From Bradyrhizobium sp. Ec3.3 (GTDB lineage: Bacteria > Pseudomonadota > Alphaproteobacteria > Rhizobiales > Xanthobacteraceae), in NCBI RefSeq assembly GCF_000472925.1, contig NZ_KI421480.1, positions 4,753 through 68,752 on the forward strand: a DNA stretch of 64,000 nt. The letters are read 5' to 3'. Below are positions 1 to 8,634 of this stretch, one piece after another (position 1 is the stretch's first letter; each line of letters starts with the position of its first letter). The notes under the pieces are model-generated. The model had not been told where the DNA came from, did not search any database, and worked only from the letters and a program-made list of their open reading frames with translations. The translations under genes were made by a program, and so were the position numbers.

Positions 1-606
1 GTCTGCGACCCGGCGCGCTGATCGGACTGCGACGACGGCCCCGACCAAGGATGGTCCCACCCGGCGGGTGCCTGCCCTCCAGCTTGGTCCGCCTCCCGCC
101 AGAGCTGCTCCTGATCAAAACTTCCCGCTTGCGACTCGGCAGGTCCCCACGGCCAATCCGCCTGCTCAGGGGGGGGCAACCCCAGTGCCTGGTTCGCCTC
201 AACGAGTTGTTCGTACTTCCGAAGCTCGTTCAAATCTCGCCTTAAGTGCCAGTCGTTAGTGGCTCCCGCGTAGTCCCGAGCATCTTTCTGCAGCTCACTT
301 TGCTGGCGCTCGCTGCCGTTGACCCGGCCAGCTATGGGCTCCCTTTGCTCCCTTCGGAGCCAGTCACTGAGCCCGCGAAGACGGCTGGCCCGGTTATTGG
401 TAGGCATCCTCTGCCTCGAGGTCGATTTTCCAAGGTCGTGTAAGGCTTGCCTGGTCGCGTCTTCGATGAGGCGCGCGTCGTCGGGATAAGGATCCAGCGT
501 GCGAGGTCCCATGACGCGGGGGCCGGGCCCGAGTTGTTCGATTTCTTCACCGGGTCCGAGCCTTCGGAGATGAGTTAGCGCCGACCTGAAGCGGTCCCAG
601 GGTCGC
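1..606 (-). pseudogene. Out-of-frame continuation of the repeat effector-like gene, open to the left edge
   Basis: Immediately after the stop of the 570-residue repeat protein, the minus strand is open in another frame all the way to base 1. It begins WDRFRSALTHLRRLG, which completes the fourth repeat (compare IIGALRKLRAA at the end of the other repeats), and then gives a fifth degenerate repeat containing RLRGLSDWLRREQREPIAGRVNG. A Pro/Trp/Gly/Gln-rich linker follows (ALGLPPPEQADWPWGP). This is coding-like and on the same track, so one indel near 595-605, in the CCCCC run, splits what was one long gene. The C-terminus lies outside the window. Inference: a catalytic domain may follow, as in repeat-containing rhizobial effectors. 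A sequencing error cannot be excluded. Confidence 0.6.
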
Positions 607-2287
607 CCCCTTTGTGCCTATACTCCAGGATATCGTTGCTTATTGACTCACCGCGGAACCGAGAGGCCAATGGGGCCTTGTCCTTTTCAAAGAGCCAATT
701 AGCAAGATCCTTAAGATGGCGCAGATTTCGTTTGATGGTCTCTGTGGGAACCTGAGCCCGCCTTACTGCTGCCTTGAACCTCCCCATCAGCTCCGCGTCT
801 TCGGAGTGAAGACCCACGACGACACCGCGGCCGCGTTTGAAATCGATTGGTAGTCCGGCATAGGCTGCCCGGAGCTTTCTCAACGCGCCAGCGATATCCC
901 GATTACCATAACTCGCCACATCCGCATCCAACGAACCATCGTTAATCCGGCCGATCATTGGCGCCCTGTCGTTCTGACGAAGATAGGCGCTCAAGTTGCG
1001 CAGATGGCCTGCAATATTCGTAACAGTGCCAGGGGTCATGCCGTCGCGAACGGCTGCGCTCCTGAAAATGGAAATGAGTTGCTCGTCTTCCTCGTGGGGC
1101 TGGAGCTCGCGGCCGCGTCTGGTGAAATCGATTGGTTGTCCGGCATAGGCTGCCCGGAGCCTTCTCAACGCGCCAACGATGTTCGGATTAGTGCAAGCAT
1201 AACTCGCCGCATCTTCATCCAACGACTCTTCGTTAACCCGGTCGGCCATTGGCCTCATCTCGTTCTGGCGAAGATAGGCGCCGAAGTTGCGCAGGTGGCC
1301 TACCGTATTCCGAACAGTGGAGGGGTTTCCGCGGTCCTGCTCGGCTGCGCTCCTGAAAATGGAAATGAGTTGTTCGTCATCCTCGTAGGGCTCGATCTCG
1401 CGGCCGCGTTTGGCGAAATCAATCGTTTGTCCGGCACAGGCCGCCCGCAGCTTTCTCAACGCGCCAATGATGCTCGGATTAGTGCTAGCATATCTCGCCG
1501 CATCTGCATCCAACGAATCGTTGTTAACCCGGTCGGCCATTGGCGCCATCTCGTTCTGGCGAAGATAAGCGCTCAAGTTGCGCAGATGGCTTGCAATATT
1601 CGCGACAGTGCGAGGGTTCATGCGGTCCCGCTCGGCTGCGCTCTTGAAAATGGAAATGAGTTGTTCGTCGTCCTCGTAGGGCTCGATCTCGCGGCCGCGC
1701 TTGGCATAATACACTTGAAACTCTGTTGAAATGTCCACGTCCGACGCCGAGCCGCTGGGCGACTTTTTGCCGCGACTTCCCCCAAACGCTTTACCACCAA
1801 CCACTGACTTAAAGCGCGACCACAGTCCCCGGCTTTTTCTCTCCTTCGTGCGCGCTACAGGCTGCAGTTCCGATGGCGCCGTATAGCGCGTGCTGCTGAA
1901 CAGCCCGTCCTGCAAGTCAGACGGCGACGCGTCGCCACTCGAGCTACGAGCACGAGGCAGGTCGACGCTATAGCGTGTGTTGTTGAGCCAGTTATCCCGC
2001 GGGTTGAATGGTGACGGCATCCGCATCGAACCGCCGACATCAGTGCGCTGGATTCTTCCATGCGCCTCTGCGGGGCGAGCAACCGGCGAACCAGCATCAG
2101 GCGAGCTCCCTTCTGCGGAACTCTCATCAGAGGATCTGAGGTGCAGATCGCTCAGCTGCTGCTCAAAGCCCGCTTGATCCGCCGGCACGTTGTCAGCTTC
2201 TTGACTTGCCCGCTGCCGCTCTTGCAAGGCAGCGTACTGGTGCATCCAGGCGCCCGTATTGAATGGGTCGCAATAGTTGGCTTCCAC
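575..2287 (-). CDS. Repeat-rich putative type III secreted effector (570 aa, C-terminally frameshifted)
   Basis: GTG start with GAGGAG five bases upstream. Residues 1-190 are Ser/Pro/Gln-rich and low in complexity, as expected for a secretion and linker region. From about residue 195 there are tandem repeats of about 97 residues (195-291, 292-388, 389-482, a diverged fourth from 483). They share signatures such as GREIEPYEDDEQLISIF, HLRNLSAYLRQNE and ALRKLRAA, and each reads like the helical SAM-like core-binding domain of tyrosine integrases. A candidate tts box sits about 290 bp upstream. Repeats of this kind followed by a protease domain are known from rhizobial NopD/Bel2-5-type effectors; that kinship is inference, since no protease domain is inside the window. 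The reading frame breaks near base 600. Confidence 0.6.
   Translation of the reverse strand: MEANYCDPFNTGAWMHQYAALQERQRASQEADNVPADQAGFEQQLSDLHLRSSDESSAEGSSPDAGSPVARPAEAHGRIQRTDVGGSMRMPSPFNPRDNWLNNTRYSVDLPRARSSSGDASPSDLQDGLFSSTRYTAPSELQPVARTKERKSRGLWSRFKSVVGGKAFGGSRGKKSPSGSASDVDISTEFQVYYAKRGREIEPYEDDEQLISIFKSAAERDRMNPRTVANIASHLRNLSAYLRQNEMAPMADRVNNDSLDADAARYASTNPSIIGALRKLRAACAGQTIDFAKRGREIEPYEDDEQLISIFRSAAEQDRGNPSTVRNTVGHLRNFGAYLRQNEMRPMADRVNEESLDEDAASYACTNPNIVGALRRLRAAYAGQPIDFTRRGRELQPHEEDEQLISIFRSAAVRDGMTPGTVTNIAGHLRNLSAYLRQNDRAPMIGRINDGSLDADVASYGNRDIAGALRKLRAAYAGLPIDFKRGRGVVVGLHSEDAELMGRFKAAVRRAQVPTETIKRNLRHLKDLANWLFEKDKAPLASRFRGESISNDILEYRHKGGDPGTASGRR
1124..1705 (-). repeat. Two adjacent in-frame tandem coding repeats of about 291 bp, the best-conserved pair
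   Basis: Units at 1415-1705 and 1124-1414 encode nearly the same 97 residues (AKRGREIEPYEDDEQLISIF start, RKLRAA/RRLRAA end). A third, shorter and more diverged unit follows at about 840-1123. The units line up codon for codon, so they arose by in-gene duplication and not as a CRISPR or satellite. Confidence 0.85.
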
Positions 2288-2575
2288 GCCACTCTCCTCA
2301 AATGGGGATAGTTGTTTTCACAGCCTCCGAAGCGAAGCTCGGACGACGGGCCGGAGGTCCAGCTTGAGCAAGCCGATCGTTGAGGTCAAAACCAGAAACA
2401 AGCCACCATTACCTGCCGCGCTCGCCGGTCGGCATCTTGTCGGACAACATCGCGGTCAGCTCCTTTAGACCGCACGCGGTCGACATCAGTCATGCAACCC
2501 ACGCGACTGCGCTCCGAGCAAGCCAGCAAGCCGCTTCGAAAGCTTCGGTCGGCTGTCGAAATCCAAGTCTCATGC

Positions 2576-2603
2576 TAGGAGCGTTAGCTGTCGAGGAGTT
2601 GAC
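2576..2603 (-). promoter_or_regulatory. Candidate tts box (TtsI-binding element)
   Basis: Read on the minus strand the sequence is GTCAACTCCTCGACAGCT followed after a short spacer by CCTA. The consensus as I recall it is GTCAGNTTNTCGAAAGCT with a downstream CC(T)A element, which gives 14 of 17 defined matches by eye. It points towards the effector-like gene and lies about 290 bp ahead of its GTG start, within the usual range for rhizobial tts boxes. Confidence 0.55.
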
Positions 2604-2700
2604 AATCCCTTGCCAAGGGATCGGAAATACGTCGCGCGCGGCAGGCCCGCCAGGCGGCATAGTCAATGCACGTCGGCGTTTGCGTCTGTTACCTGCGAAG

Positions 2701-2990
2701 TCATCGTTTGGATGACTTCGACGATGCGGATGCGGATTTGCCTTGCGCTGGCGGCCGCTCCAAGGCGCGCAAGGCTTGTCGAAAAAAATCGAGGTCCATC
2801 TGCTGGCGCCCCACCAGCCCTTCGAGCTCGGCGATGCGCGCTTTGGCGAGCGCGGAGCGCTTGTCGTCGTACGTCGCTAGCGGCTTCAGCTTGCGGGGGC
2901 CAGGCTTGGGTCCGCGCTTGCGGTTCAACCCGTCTGGCCTATCGGCCCTCCACGCCTTGATCCAGTCGTGGAGAATCTTGCGAGAAATAC
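2701..2990 (-). pseudogene. IS3-type transposase OrfA remnant
   Basis: The minus-strand reading contains KILHDWIKAWRADRPDG and RKRGPKPGP, an HTH transposase signature, followed by a leucine-zipper-like stretch ARIAELEGLVGRQQMDLDFF as in IS3-family OrfA proteins. The N-terminus merges directly into the C-terminal end of the neighbouring membrane-protein gene near 2985, no OrfB or catalytic domain follows, and no inverted repeats were recognised. It is a scar, probably left when the element cut the neighbour. Confidence 0.6.
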
Positions 2991-3346
2991 GCAGCCACAA
3001 GTTTCATTGTGCCATCGGGTGCCACCTCCCAAGTGACCGTATATTCGTCCTTCGTTTTATCAGACCGGTGTTTGGCCCATGAAAAGACAACGGGCTCGCC
3101 AGTGTCGGTCTTTCGGCCAGCCTCCCATCCCCTGGGAACGAAGTGGGCTACCGTCGAGACCTTGGCAAAGATTTCCTCCGCCGTCTCACCATCCTGCGCT
3201 CGCCAGGTTGATCTAACCTTGTCGATTGAAGGCTTGTCATCCGCACGGAAGCCACCGCCGTTACCGGCTAGCCCGCCGGTCAAAAACATAAGGCCGACAC
3301 AGCCCCCGAGCCCGAGACCGAACCAAAGGCCACGTCTATCAGTCAT
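2939..3346 (-). pseudogene. Membrane-anchored/exported protein, C-terminus replaced by IS remnant
   Basis: It starts MTDRRGLWFGLGLGG with one hydrophobic segment (residues 7-27, ending GLAGNGGG), followed by a soluble domain containing STWRAQDGETAEEIFAK and TKDEYTVTWEVAPDGTMKLVAAYF. The family is not recognised. The last 15 or so residues (DSPRLDQGVEGR) are read from the opposite-frame IS sequence, so the native C-terminus is lost at about base 2990. There is only a weak AAGAGAAA ribosome site. Confidence 0.5.
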
Positions 3347-3553
3347 TTTCTCTTATCCCACGCTGTCAGCCCTTATATCCGCCTCGCATCGTATCTCCGA
3401 AGACACACAAGACGCACCTATCAGGGTTGGTAGATGGCGTCTGGAGCGCCCATTGGGCGATGAACTACTAAATTTCACGCTGTAGCATTGCTTCTCTCGG
3501 TGAACTCCGTTCGGGGGAAGCGTTCATGGTTCGTCTCAGGTGGGAGGGAGACG

Positions 3554-3790
3554 ATGCCGAATTTCCGGTTGAGAGATGGGCATTATTCAACGATTAGTTC
3601 GAGACGCCGCGATGGAGCCAGCCGCATCACGGCGGCTTACAAGCAAGCGCTCCATATCCTTTGCGTGAAGGATGGTGACGATCCGCTAACGGAGATGATC
3701 GCGAGGACGATCATCAAGATTGCACAAACCGTTGTCCGTGCCCCGGCGGAAATTGCGGCCCTTGCGATCAGAGAGCTCGAACTTCGGTAA
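3554..3790 (+). CDS. Small conserved hypothetical protein (78 aa)
   Basis: The ATG at 3554 is chosen because GGGAGGGAG lies six bases upstream; the frame stays open further upstream but without such a site. The protein reads MPNFRLRDGHY then a helical domain with QALHILCVKDGDDPLTEMIARTIIKIAQT. Small proteins of this pattern are common in Bradyrhizobium, with no known role. It has no membrane segment and stands alone between debris on both sides. Confidence 0.6.
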   Translation: MPNFRLRDGHYSTISSRRRDGASRITAAYKQALHILCVKDGDDPLTEMIARTIIKIAQTVVRAPAEIAALAIRELELR

Positions 3791-3841
3791 GGCGAACACC
3801 GCCATCTGTGCAGGCTCGGCAGCCGTGAGGGATCAACAGCC

Positions 3842-4040
3842 GTGCCCTGGCCGGGCGCGGGCCTTGTTCAATTCGAACAGTTCGATCTTGAGCGCTTGGT
3901 CCCGGTAGTCGAGGGAGACAAGCGCATTGTGGGCGCACGTGCGCCGGCTGTCGGTCTTGAGACCAATGTCAGCAATTTGACGCTACACGCCACTACGAAG
4001 TGCCTCCATAATCTGCGAATTCACTTCGGCACGCAACTTG
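3842..4040 (-). pseudogene. Remnant of a small protein, one internal stop
   Basis: The minus strand reads VNSQIMEALRSGV, a stop, then RQIADIGLKTDSRRTCAHNALVSL and DYRDQALKIELFELNKARARPGHGC before a stop. The sequence looks protein-like across the stop, so it is taken as a decayed small gene. No start or RBS could be assigned and no family was recognised. It is the only content seen in the 400 bases between the small hypothetical gene and the porin-like gene. Confidence 0.3.
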
Positions 4041-4191
4041 CTCGGTTCACGGCATCATCACCAATCGCAGTGCGATGGTCTTCGGGACGGACTTGCCGCG
4101 CGTCGCTGCTAGCGTCTGGTTCGCCCCGACGGTTTGCTGGCGACAACAAGGACGCTCGGTTATGGACCGAGAAAATGCAGGGAAGTGTTCG

Positions 4192-5501
4192 ATGCGGTCT
4201 GGAGTTCTTCTTTCGGGAGCCACAACAATTGCGCTCGTCGCAATAGGTGCAGCCAATGCGGCAGACCTTGTGCCAGTAGTGAAACTGCCTGCTCCTGTGT
4301 GGAACTGGTCGGGAGGCTATATTGGCGGGCACGTCGGCGGCGGCTACGGCCGAACCTCATTCAGAAATCCGTACGGTCCGTCAATTTATGGGGGCGTCGT
4401 CGATACCCCAGTGTTTCTCGCAGGCGGCCAGCTCGGCTTTAACTGGCAGAACAACGGCTGGTTGTTTGGCGTCGAACTCGATGCAAGCGGGGCTGTCTCC
4501 GAGGGCACAAATACTTGCCTCGCGGCATCCGGCCTTATCGTGAGCGCAAACTGCAAGACTGGTCCCAACGTCTTTGCCACCGGGACCGGTCGCGTCGGTT
4601 ACGCGTTTGGCGCGCTGGGACACACGCTGGCCTATCTCAAGGGAGGCGTTGCTTGGCAAAACATTCGGGGCGACATCGTCAACAACTTCGAAGGCCTCGG
4701 GCCACAGCAGAAGACCCACTTCGACTATGGTCGCCTCGGTGGCACCATCGGGCTGGGCGTCGAGCAAGCGCTTACGCCTGCATGGTCGGTCAAAGTAGAG
4801 TACAACTATCTGCATTTCGGTGGGCCAAGTGTCGCGACTCCTCCGACGGTACAAAATCCGCCATTCGCAATTCTGCCAGTAAACACAACGGGCCTGTCCA
4901 GCAACTATCACATCGGAAAAATCGGACTGAACTACCATTTTGGCGCCGACCCGTGGACGCAGTGGTCCGATGCACCGTTGTACGCGAAAGCACCTGCCGG
5001 CGCGCCGCCGATGGCTTACGCCGCCGGTTGGTCGTTTGAAGGCGGATCGCGGCTCTGGCTCAGCCGGGGACGATTCCAATGGAACCTTGGCGCTGTGCCC
5101 GTCGAGATCGCTACTGCCCATCTTCAGACTAGGAGCAATGCTGCGCGCGCGGAAGTCGCTCCTCAGCGGGTACATCAAGGTGCAAGAGCAGCGGCCCATC
5201 AAGTTGCTCCAGATCCAGGCCAAAATCGCCGCATTATCGGGGACGATTCAACAGCTAGAGCAAGCCGGTTTCGATACAGCCGAAGCACGACACCTCATGG
5301 CAGAACGTGTTGTCCTACTTGATCACCAAAAACTTCAGCATCGGCGTCGGCGGGCGCTACTGGGCAATGTGGACCAAAAAGTTCGGTGAAGCGACATGCA
5401 CAGGCTGCGATGGCCCGGGAATCATCGCTGGGACTCAGTTTTCGAAATTCAGCATGGAGCGCTGGGGTACGTTTTTTCAGGCTTCCTATAGGTTCGATTG
5501 A
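4192..5501 (+). pseudogene. Outer-membrane beta-barrel (Omp25/31-like) gene, interrupted mosaic
   Basis: Start ATG at 4192 behind AGGGAAG. A signal peptide (MRSGVLLSGATTIALVAIGAANA) leads into a barrel typical of Rhizobiales surface proteins: WNWSGGYIGGHVGGGYG, GGQLGFNWQNNGWLFGVE, GRVGYAFG, LAYLKGGVAW and VKVEYNYLHFG. After SRLWLSRGRFQWNLG (about 5085) homology stops. The true C-terminus reappears at about 5305 in another frame as LSYLITKNFSIGVGGRYWAMW and ends FFQASYRFD at 5501, the C-terminal aromatic barrel signature. The 200 bases between carry an unrelated open frame. It cannot make a normal barrel as it stands. Confidence 0.75.
5138..5389 (+). other. Foreign open frame inside the porin-like gene (83 aa)
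   Basis: The ATG at 5138 lies two bases after AGGAG, too close to be a convincing RBS. The product has a coiled-coil-like N-terminal half: MLRARKSLLSGYIKVQEQRP then LLQIQAKIAALSGTIQQLEQ and FDTAEARHLMAERV. This fits a small helical protein and not a beta barrel, so the segment probably came from another gene. The last 25 residues run over porin sequence in the wrong frame. Confidence 0.4.
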
Positions 5502-5532
5502 GTCAGCCTAGCTCCAGACCCGTTCGATGCCA

Positions 5533-5634
5533 TCATGAAGCTTCGGTAGTGACACCGGCTGAAGGATCGAAGGGCTCGACGAATGCGACCTGCTCGACTG
5601 GGACCAGTCTTTTTCCAATGGTGATGACTTTCAT
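5533..5634 (-). CDS. Truncated small conserved protein (33 aa)
   Basis: It starts MKVITIGKRLVPVEQVAFVEPFDPS and has an excellent AGGAG seven bases upstream, so the start is genuine. It resembles the N-terminus of a longer Bradyrhizobium hypothetical protein that begins with the same IGKRLVP...FVEPFDP pattern; here it stops after 33 residues. It is probably a 3'-truncated copy, just after the broken porin gene on the opposite strand. Confidence 0.45.
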   Translation of the reverse strand: MKVITIGKRLVPVEQVAFVEPFDPSAGVTTEAS

Positions 5635-6189
5635 AACTATCTCCTCTTTGCGGTTGATCGGAGATCGAGGTTAGCGAGAGCCGTTTCTCACCGAGAGCGG
5701 AAGGATTGGGAATCGGCACGGAAGGAATCGGAATGATCGGTAACGAGAATGCCGAGCGGCATCATTCATATCCGACGACATACGCGAGACTTCGTTCGCG
5801 ATTGACGCCCCCTTCGACCAGGCGCCGGAAGATCTGACGCAGGCGCTTCGACGAATCGGCAGAACACGACTGCATGACCGCGCATGCGCCAGCGGCGGCG
5901 CTCGCAATACGAACGTGTGCATGTAAGCGCATTTGACCGGAATGTTTTGTAACCTTTTGAAATCGCGGCTTTTTGAAATTGACTTTGGGGCTACCAAAAA
6001 AAGACAATAGCGACATTCCCCAAGCCAGCTTTTCGAGACAAGAGGCGGGCAAACATCGCGGAGTTACCTGTTTTCGGCAGTCCACCCAAGAGACCGGCCA
6101 GCTAGGTTCAAGCGAATATTCCTACCTATCTGCCCCGGGAATGTCTTTCGCAGCCGCGAAGGACCTATCAACAGCAATTGGGAGGACAA

Positions 6190-6325
6190 ATGGACCCGAA
6201 GAGCGACAGCCCCGACGAATACGGCGATGACATGTTGGTAGGGGCAGCCGCGATCGCTGAATACCTGTTTGGATCACCGGAGCTTCGGCGCAAAGTATAT
6301 TATCTGGCAGAGACTTCGAAAGATG
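6190..6325 (+). pseudogene. Truncated helix-turn-helix (excisionase-like) gene
   Basis: ATG at 6190 with GGGAGG four bases upstream. The product reads MDPKSDSPDEYGDDMLVGAA, then AIAEYLFGSPELRRKVYYLAETSK, the N-terminal winged-helix part of small MerR/excisionase-like DNA-binding proteins in Bradyrhizobium. The usual continuation is missing; beyond about 6325 the sequence is the 3' part of the opposite-strand peroxidase gene. The two genes were fused tail to tail by a recombination. The 550 bases between here and the truncated gene at 5634 hold no recognisable gene. Confidence 0.5.
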
Positions 6326-7886
6326 CGCAGGCCCGCCGTGCCGTTCGGAAGGTTCCGGTCAGCGAGATCGCGCAACGAAGATGTCTTGGCAATCGAAGCC
6401 CAACCTGCGGGCGAGAATGTCTCTTCCTTGAAAACGTGCGGCGAAAGCAAGGGATTGGTGAGTGCGTGCGAAAAGGCATCCAACGCGACCATGCGCCCGA
6501 TCAACGGCGGGACTGCCGAACGCTCCGGCGGATCCTCGGCGAAGAGGCCGACGAAAAATTCGACCCGCTCGACATCGTTGGCGTAAAGTCGCTTCAGGGC
6601 GGCGACGACCTCGGGATCTCCGCTAATCTGTTCGAACCGGGTCACGCGCGGGTACTTCATTCTTTCGCGGTAGTCGTTGTAGGACGCCAGGCGATTATCG
6701 CGCCCCTGTTTCAAGCTGGCGAGTTCGACCGGCCGAAGGAATTCGGCGGTATTGAACAATCCGAGACGCCAGACCTGCGATTTGCTGGCGCTGTCGAGCG
6801 CAATTCCCAGCCCATCTCGCAACAAGGGCTGATTGCCGAAGCGAGCTCCGCTGATCGGCATTGGAGCGCCGTTCCAGACGGCCGTCTCCGGCACCAGGCT
6901 GTGCCAGCGATAGAGCAGGTTGAACTCGACCGGAATCCAGTTCTCGCGATTCCAGCCAGCAGTGTAGCACGGCGAGGGATCGCTCAGCAGCCTGAACCAG
7001 TAGGGAGAGATGTGATTGATGTATTCTTCGACGACAACCTTGATCAGCTGAACCACGCTGACATTTCTGGCCGTCTGAAAGACGCGCTCATCGTCCCAGC
7101 CGGGGTTCGCGGCCTCGATGACGCCGCACAAGCGATTGTGTTCGCGCAGGAACAGCGTATTGATCGCGGCCGTGAAGAGCGTGGAGTTTGCCCGTTCCCC
7201 GCCAAATGCGAAAAGCGTCGCCTTGCGGTCGGCGGGCAGGCTGTCCGGCATCTTCATCGGCGCGGGCAGAGCGTCGAATCTCGGGATGCGGACGCCGTGG
7301 TCGTCGAACAAGCGAGGCGCCCACTCCTCACCGCCGACGATCTCGGACAGCAACCTGCCGCGCTTGCCCCGTTATCGAGAGTCCGCAGCGCGTGCTGCAC
7401 GTCGTCAGTAAGTCCGTAGAGCTGACCCAGATCGATCTGATGGCTGGTCGTGGTCCGGCGGGTGTCCGAAGCGGACGTCATCATGAAGCCGTCGGTGAAC
7501 CACTGCGCAAACGTCGGAAACAGCAGCGTGGACTTATCCGACAGTCGTGGACCTGATGCCCGGGTCACATAAAGATACGCGAAATCCTCGATGGGGGGCA
7601 GGTTCGGGATATCTTTCGGCGGCAGATAGCGGGAGAACCACGTGCGTTCAGTCAGCGAAGACCACGAGGGATAATCCGCCATCGTGCTCAAAAGCAGCGG
7701 CCGAAACGGCGCCTTGCCGACGGCATCGTTCACGATGACGCGATTGACGATCCTGCTGAGCCAGGGCTGTCGATTGATAAATCCCCAAACAGGCCGGCCG
7801 TGTGTGAGAACAAAACTCTCAATCTTGTTGCGCAGACCATCTCTGCTCGTATCGCGCTGCGCAATCGTTTCTGGCGTGGGTCCCAT
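6274..7886 (-). pseudogene. Animal-type (cyclooxygenase-like) haem peroxidase, one frameshift
   Basis: The N-terminal piece (7886 to about 7360) carries LPPKDIPNLPPIEDFAYLYV and FAQWFTDGFMMT, with a distal-side QIDLGQLYGL. The frame then changes by one base around 7350-7370. The larger piece continues LSEIVGGEEWAPRLFDDHG, then AFGGERANSTLFTAAINTLFLREHNRLC and VVQLIKVVVEEYINHISPYWF, the proximal-His region of prokaryotic animal haem peroxidases. Most of the domain is present, so one indel or sequencing error separates it from an intact gene. The last residues after NLPNGTAG look unnatural, suggesting a lost C-terminus. It is divergent from the DyP-peroxidase operon. Confidence 0.75.
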
Positions 7887-8096
7887 CCAGCACCCGTCAT
7901 AATGAAGCCTGAAGGCATCTCGGCAAGTGAATAAAAATGCATGGCATAGTGACAGCTCAATACAACCTTGAAAAGTCCTCTATGATAAAAAAAATCTAAG
8001 GATGCTCTGGCGACAAACCGCTTCCTGTCATAGAATTTCGCTATTGGTTTTTGAATTCGTATCCACTGACAGTAATTTTTAAGGTGAGATGCCAAG

Positions 8097-8561
8097 ATGG
8101 CCCACGCATTGAATCTCTTCGTCCCAATCCGGCAAGACGCCGAAAGCCAAAAGCTGCTCGCTGATATCGAAGCGAATTTCGCGACGCGCGATCAGCCACT
8201 GATCGAAAAGGCCGCCAGGGATTCGCAGATCCTTCACTTCCTGCGGGTGCTTATCACGCCTGACCGAAAATACTTCGTCGTGCTCACCGAGTACGATGGC
8301 AGTCATGAGGAATATGCCGAGTTTTTCCGGCTGAACCTTCCGGATCTCTTCAAGCAGATCTTTACGCTCGCCAACGGCCCGGGGTCCTGGGACCAGGTGA
8401 ATAACGAGAAGACCTTCTTCGAAGCATCCAAGAAATTGCAAATCAGGTCGCTGGGCAACTCGGTGTATGACGAGAAGGATCCTTGGGAGCAAACGGAGGG
8501 ATATCTCTTCCACGCCTACGGTCCTCGCACCGTGAAGCAGATCCTCCCCCTGCTGAAATAA
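8097..8561 (+). CDS. Small soluble protein linked to peroxidases (154 aa)
   Basis: It starts MAHALNLFVPIRQDAESQKL behind AAGGTGAG. The soluble protein has alternating strands and helices (FLRVLITPDRKYFVVLTEYDG), plausible for a ferredoxin-like fold. It has no signal peptide and no cysteines. It lies 74 bases ahead of the DyP peroxidase and is divergent from the haem peroxidase, which suggests a shared role in peroxide or substrate handling. The family is not recognised. Confidence 0.65.
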   Translation: MAHALNLFVPIRQDAESQKLLADIEANFATRDQPLIEKAARDSQILHFLRVLITPDRKYFVVLTEYDGSHEEYAEFFRLNLPDLFKQIFTLANGPGSWDQVNNEKTFFEASKKLQIRSLGNSVYDEKDPWEQTEGYLFHAYGPRTVKQILPLLK

Positions 8562-8565
8562 AAAC

Positions 8566-8604
8566 GGCCGCGCTGCGGCTGCGACGACGCAGCCGCGTGC
8601 GGCC
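8566..8604. terminator. Strong GC hairpin between the small protein and the DyP peroxidase
   Basis: GGCCGC at 8566-8571 pairs with GCGGCC at 8599-8604, and TGCGGCTGC pairs with GCAGCCGC(G) inside. There is no T-run on either strand, so it may act as an mRNA processing or attenuation structure and not as a full terminator. Confidence 0.45.
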
Positions 8605-8634
8605 AAGCGCGGGCAGCCGGGATCTGGTGACACC

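Noticed and set aside
840..1705. Regular 290-bp repeats as a CRISPR or satellite array
   Set aside because: Units are far too long for CRISPR, have no spacers and keep one reading frame.
1004..1729. Long plus-strand open frame opposite the repeat protein
   Set aside because: It mirrors the repeats of the minus-strand gene, has no ribosome site, and its sequence is only the complement shadow of a clearly coding strand.
2528..2560. Second possible tts box (CTTCGAAAGCTTC)
   Set aside because: CGAAAGCT matches but the GTCAG part does not and it points away from the gene; the element at 2576-2603 is better.
4381..5223. 280-residue minus-strand frame over the porin-like gene
   Set aside because: The opposite strand has a signal peptide and barrel motifs; this is a shadow.
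6178..7419. 413-residue plus-strand frame over the peroxidase
   Set aside because: Only its first 45 residues are natural (the truncated HTH gene); the rest is antisense to peroxidase motifs.
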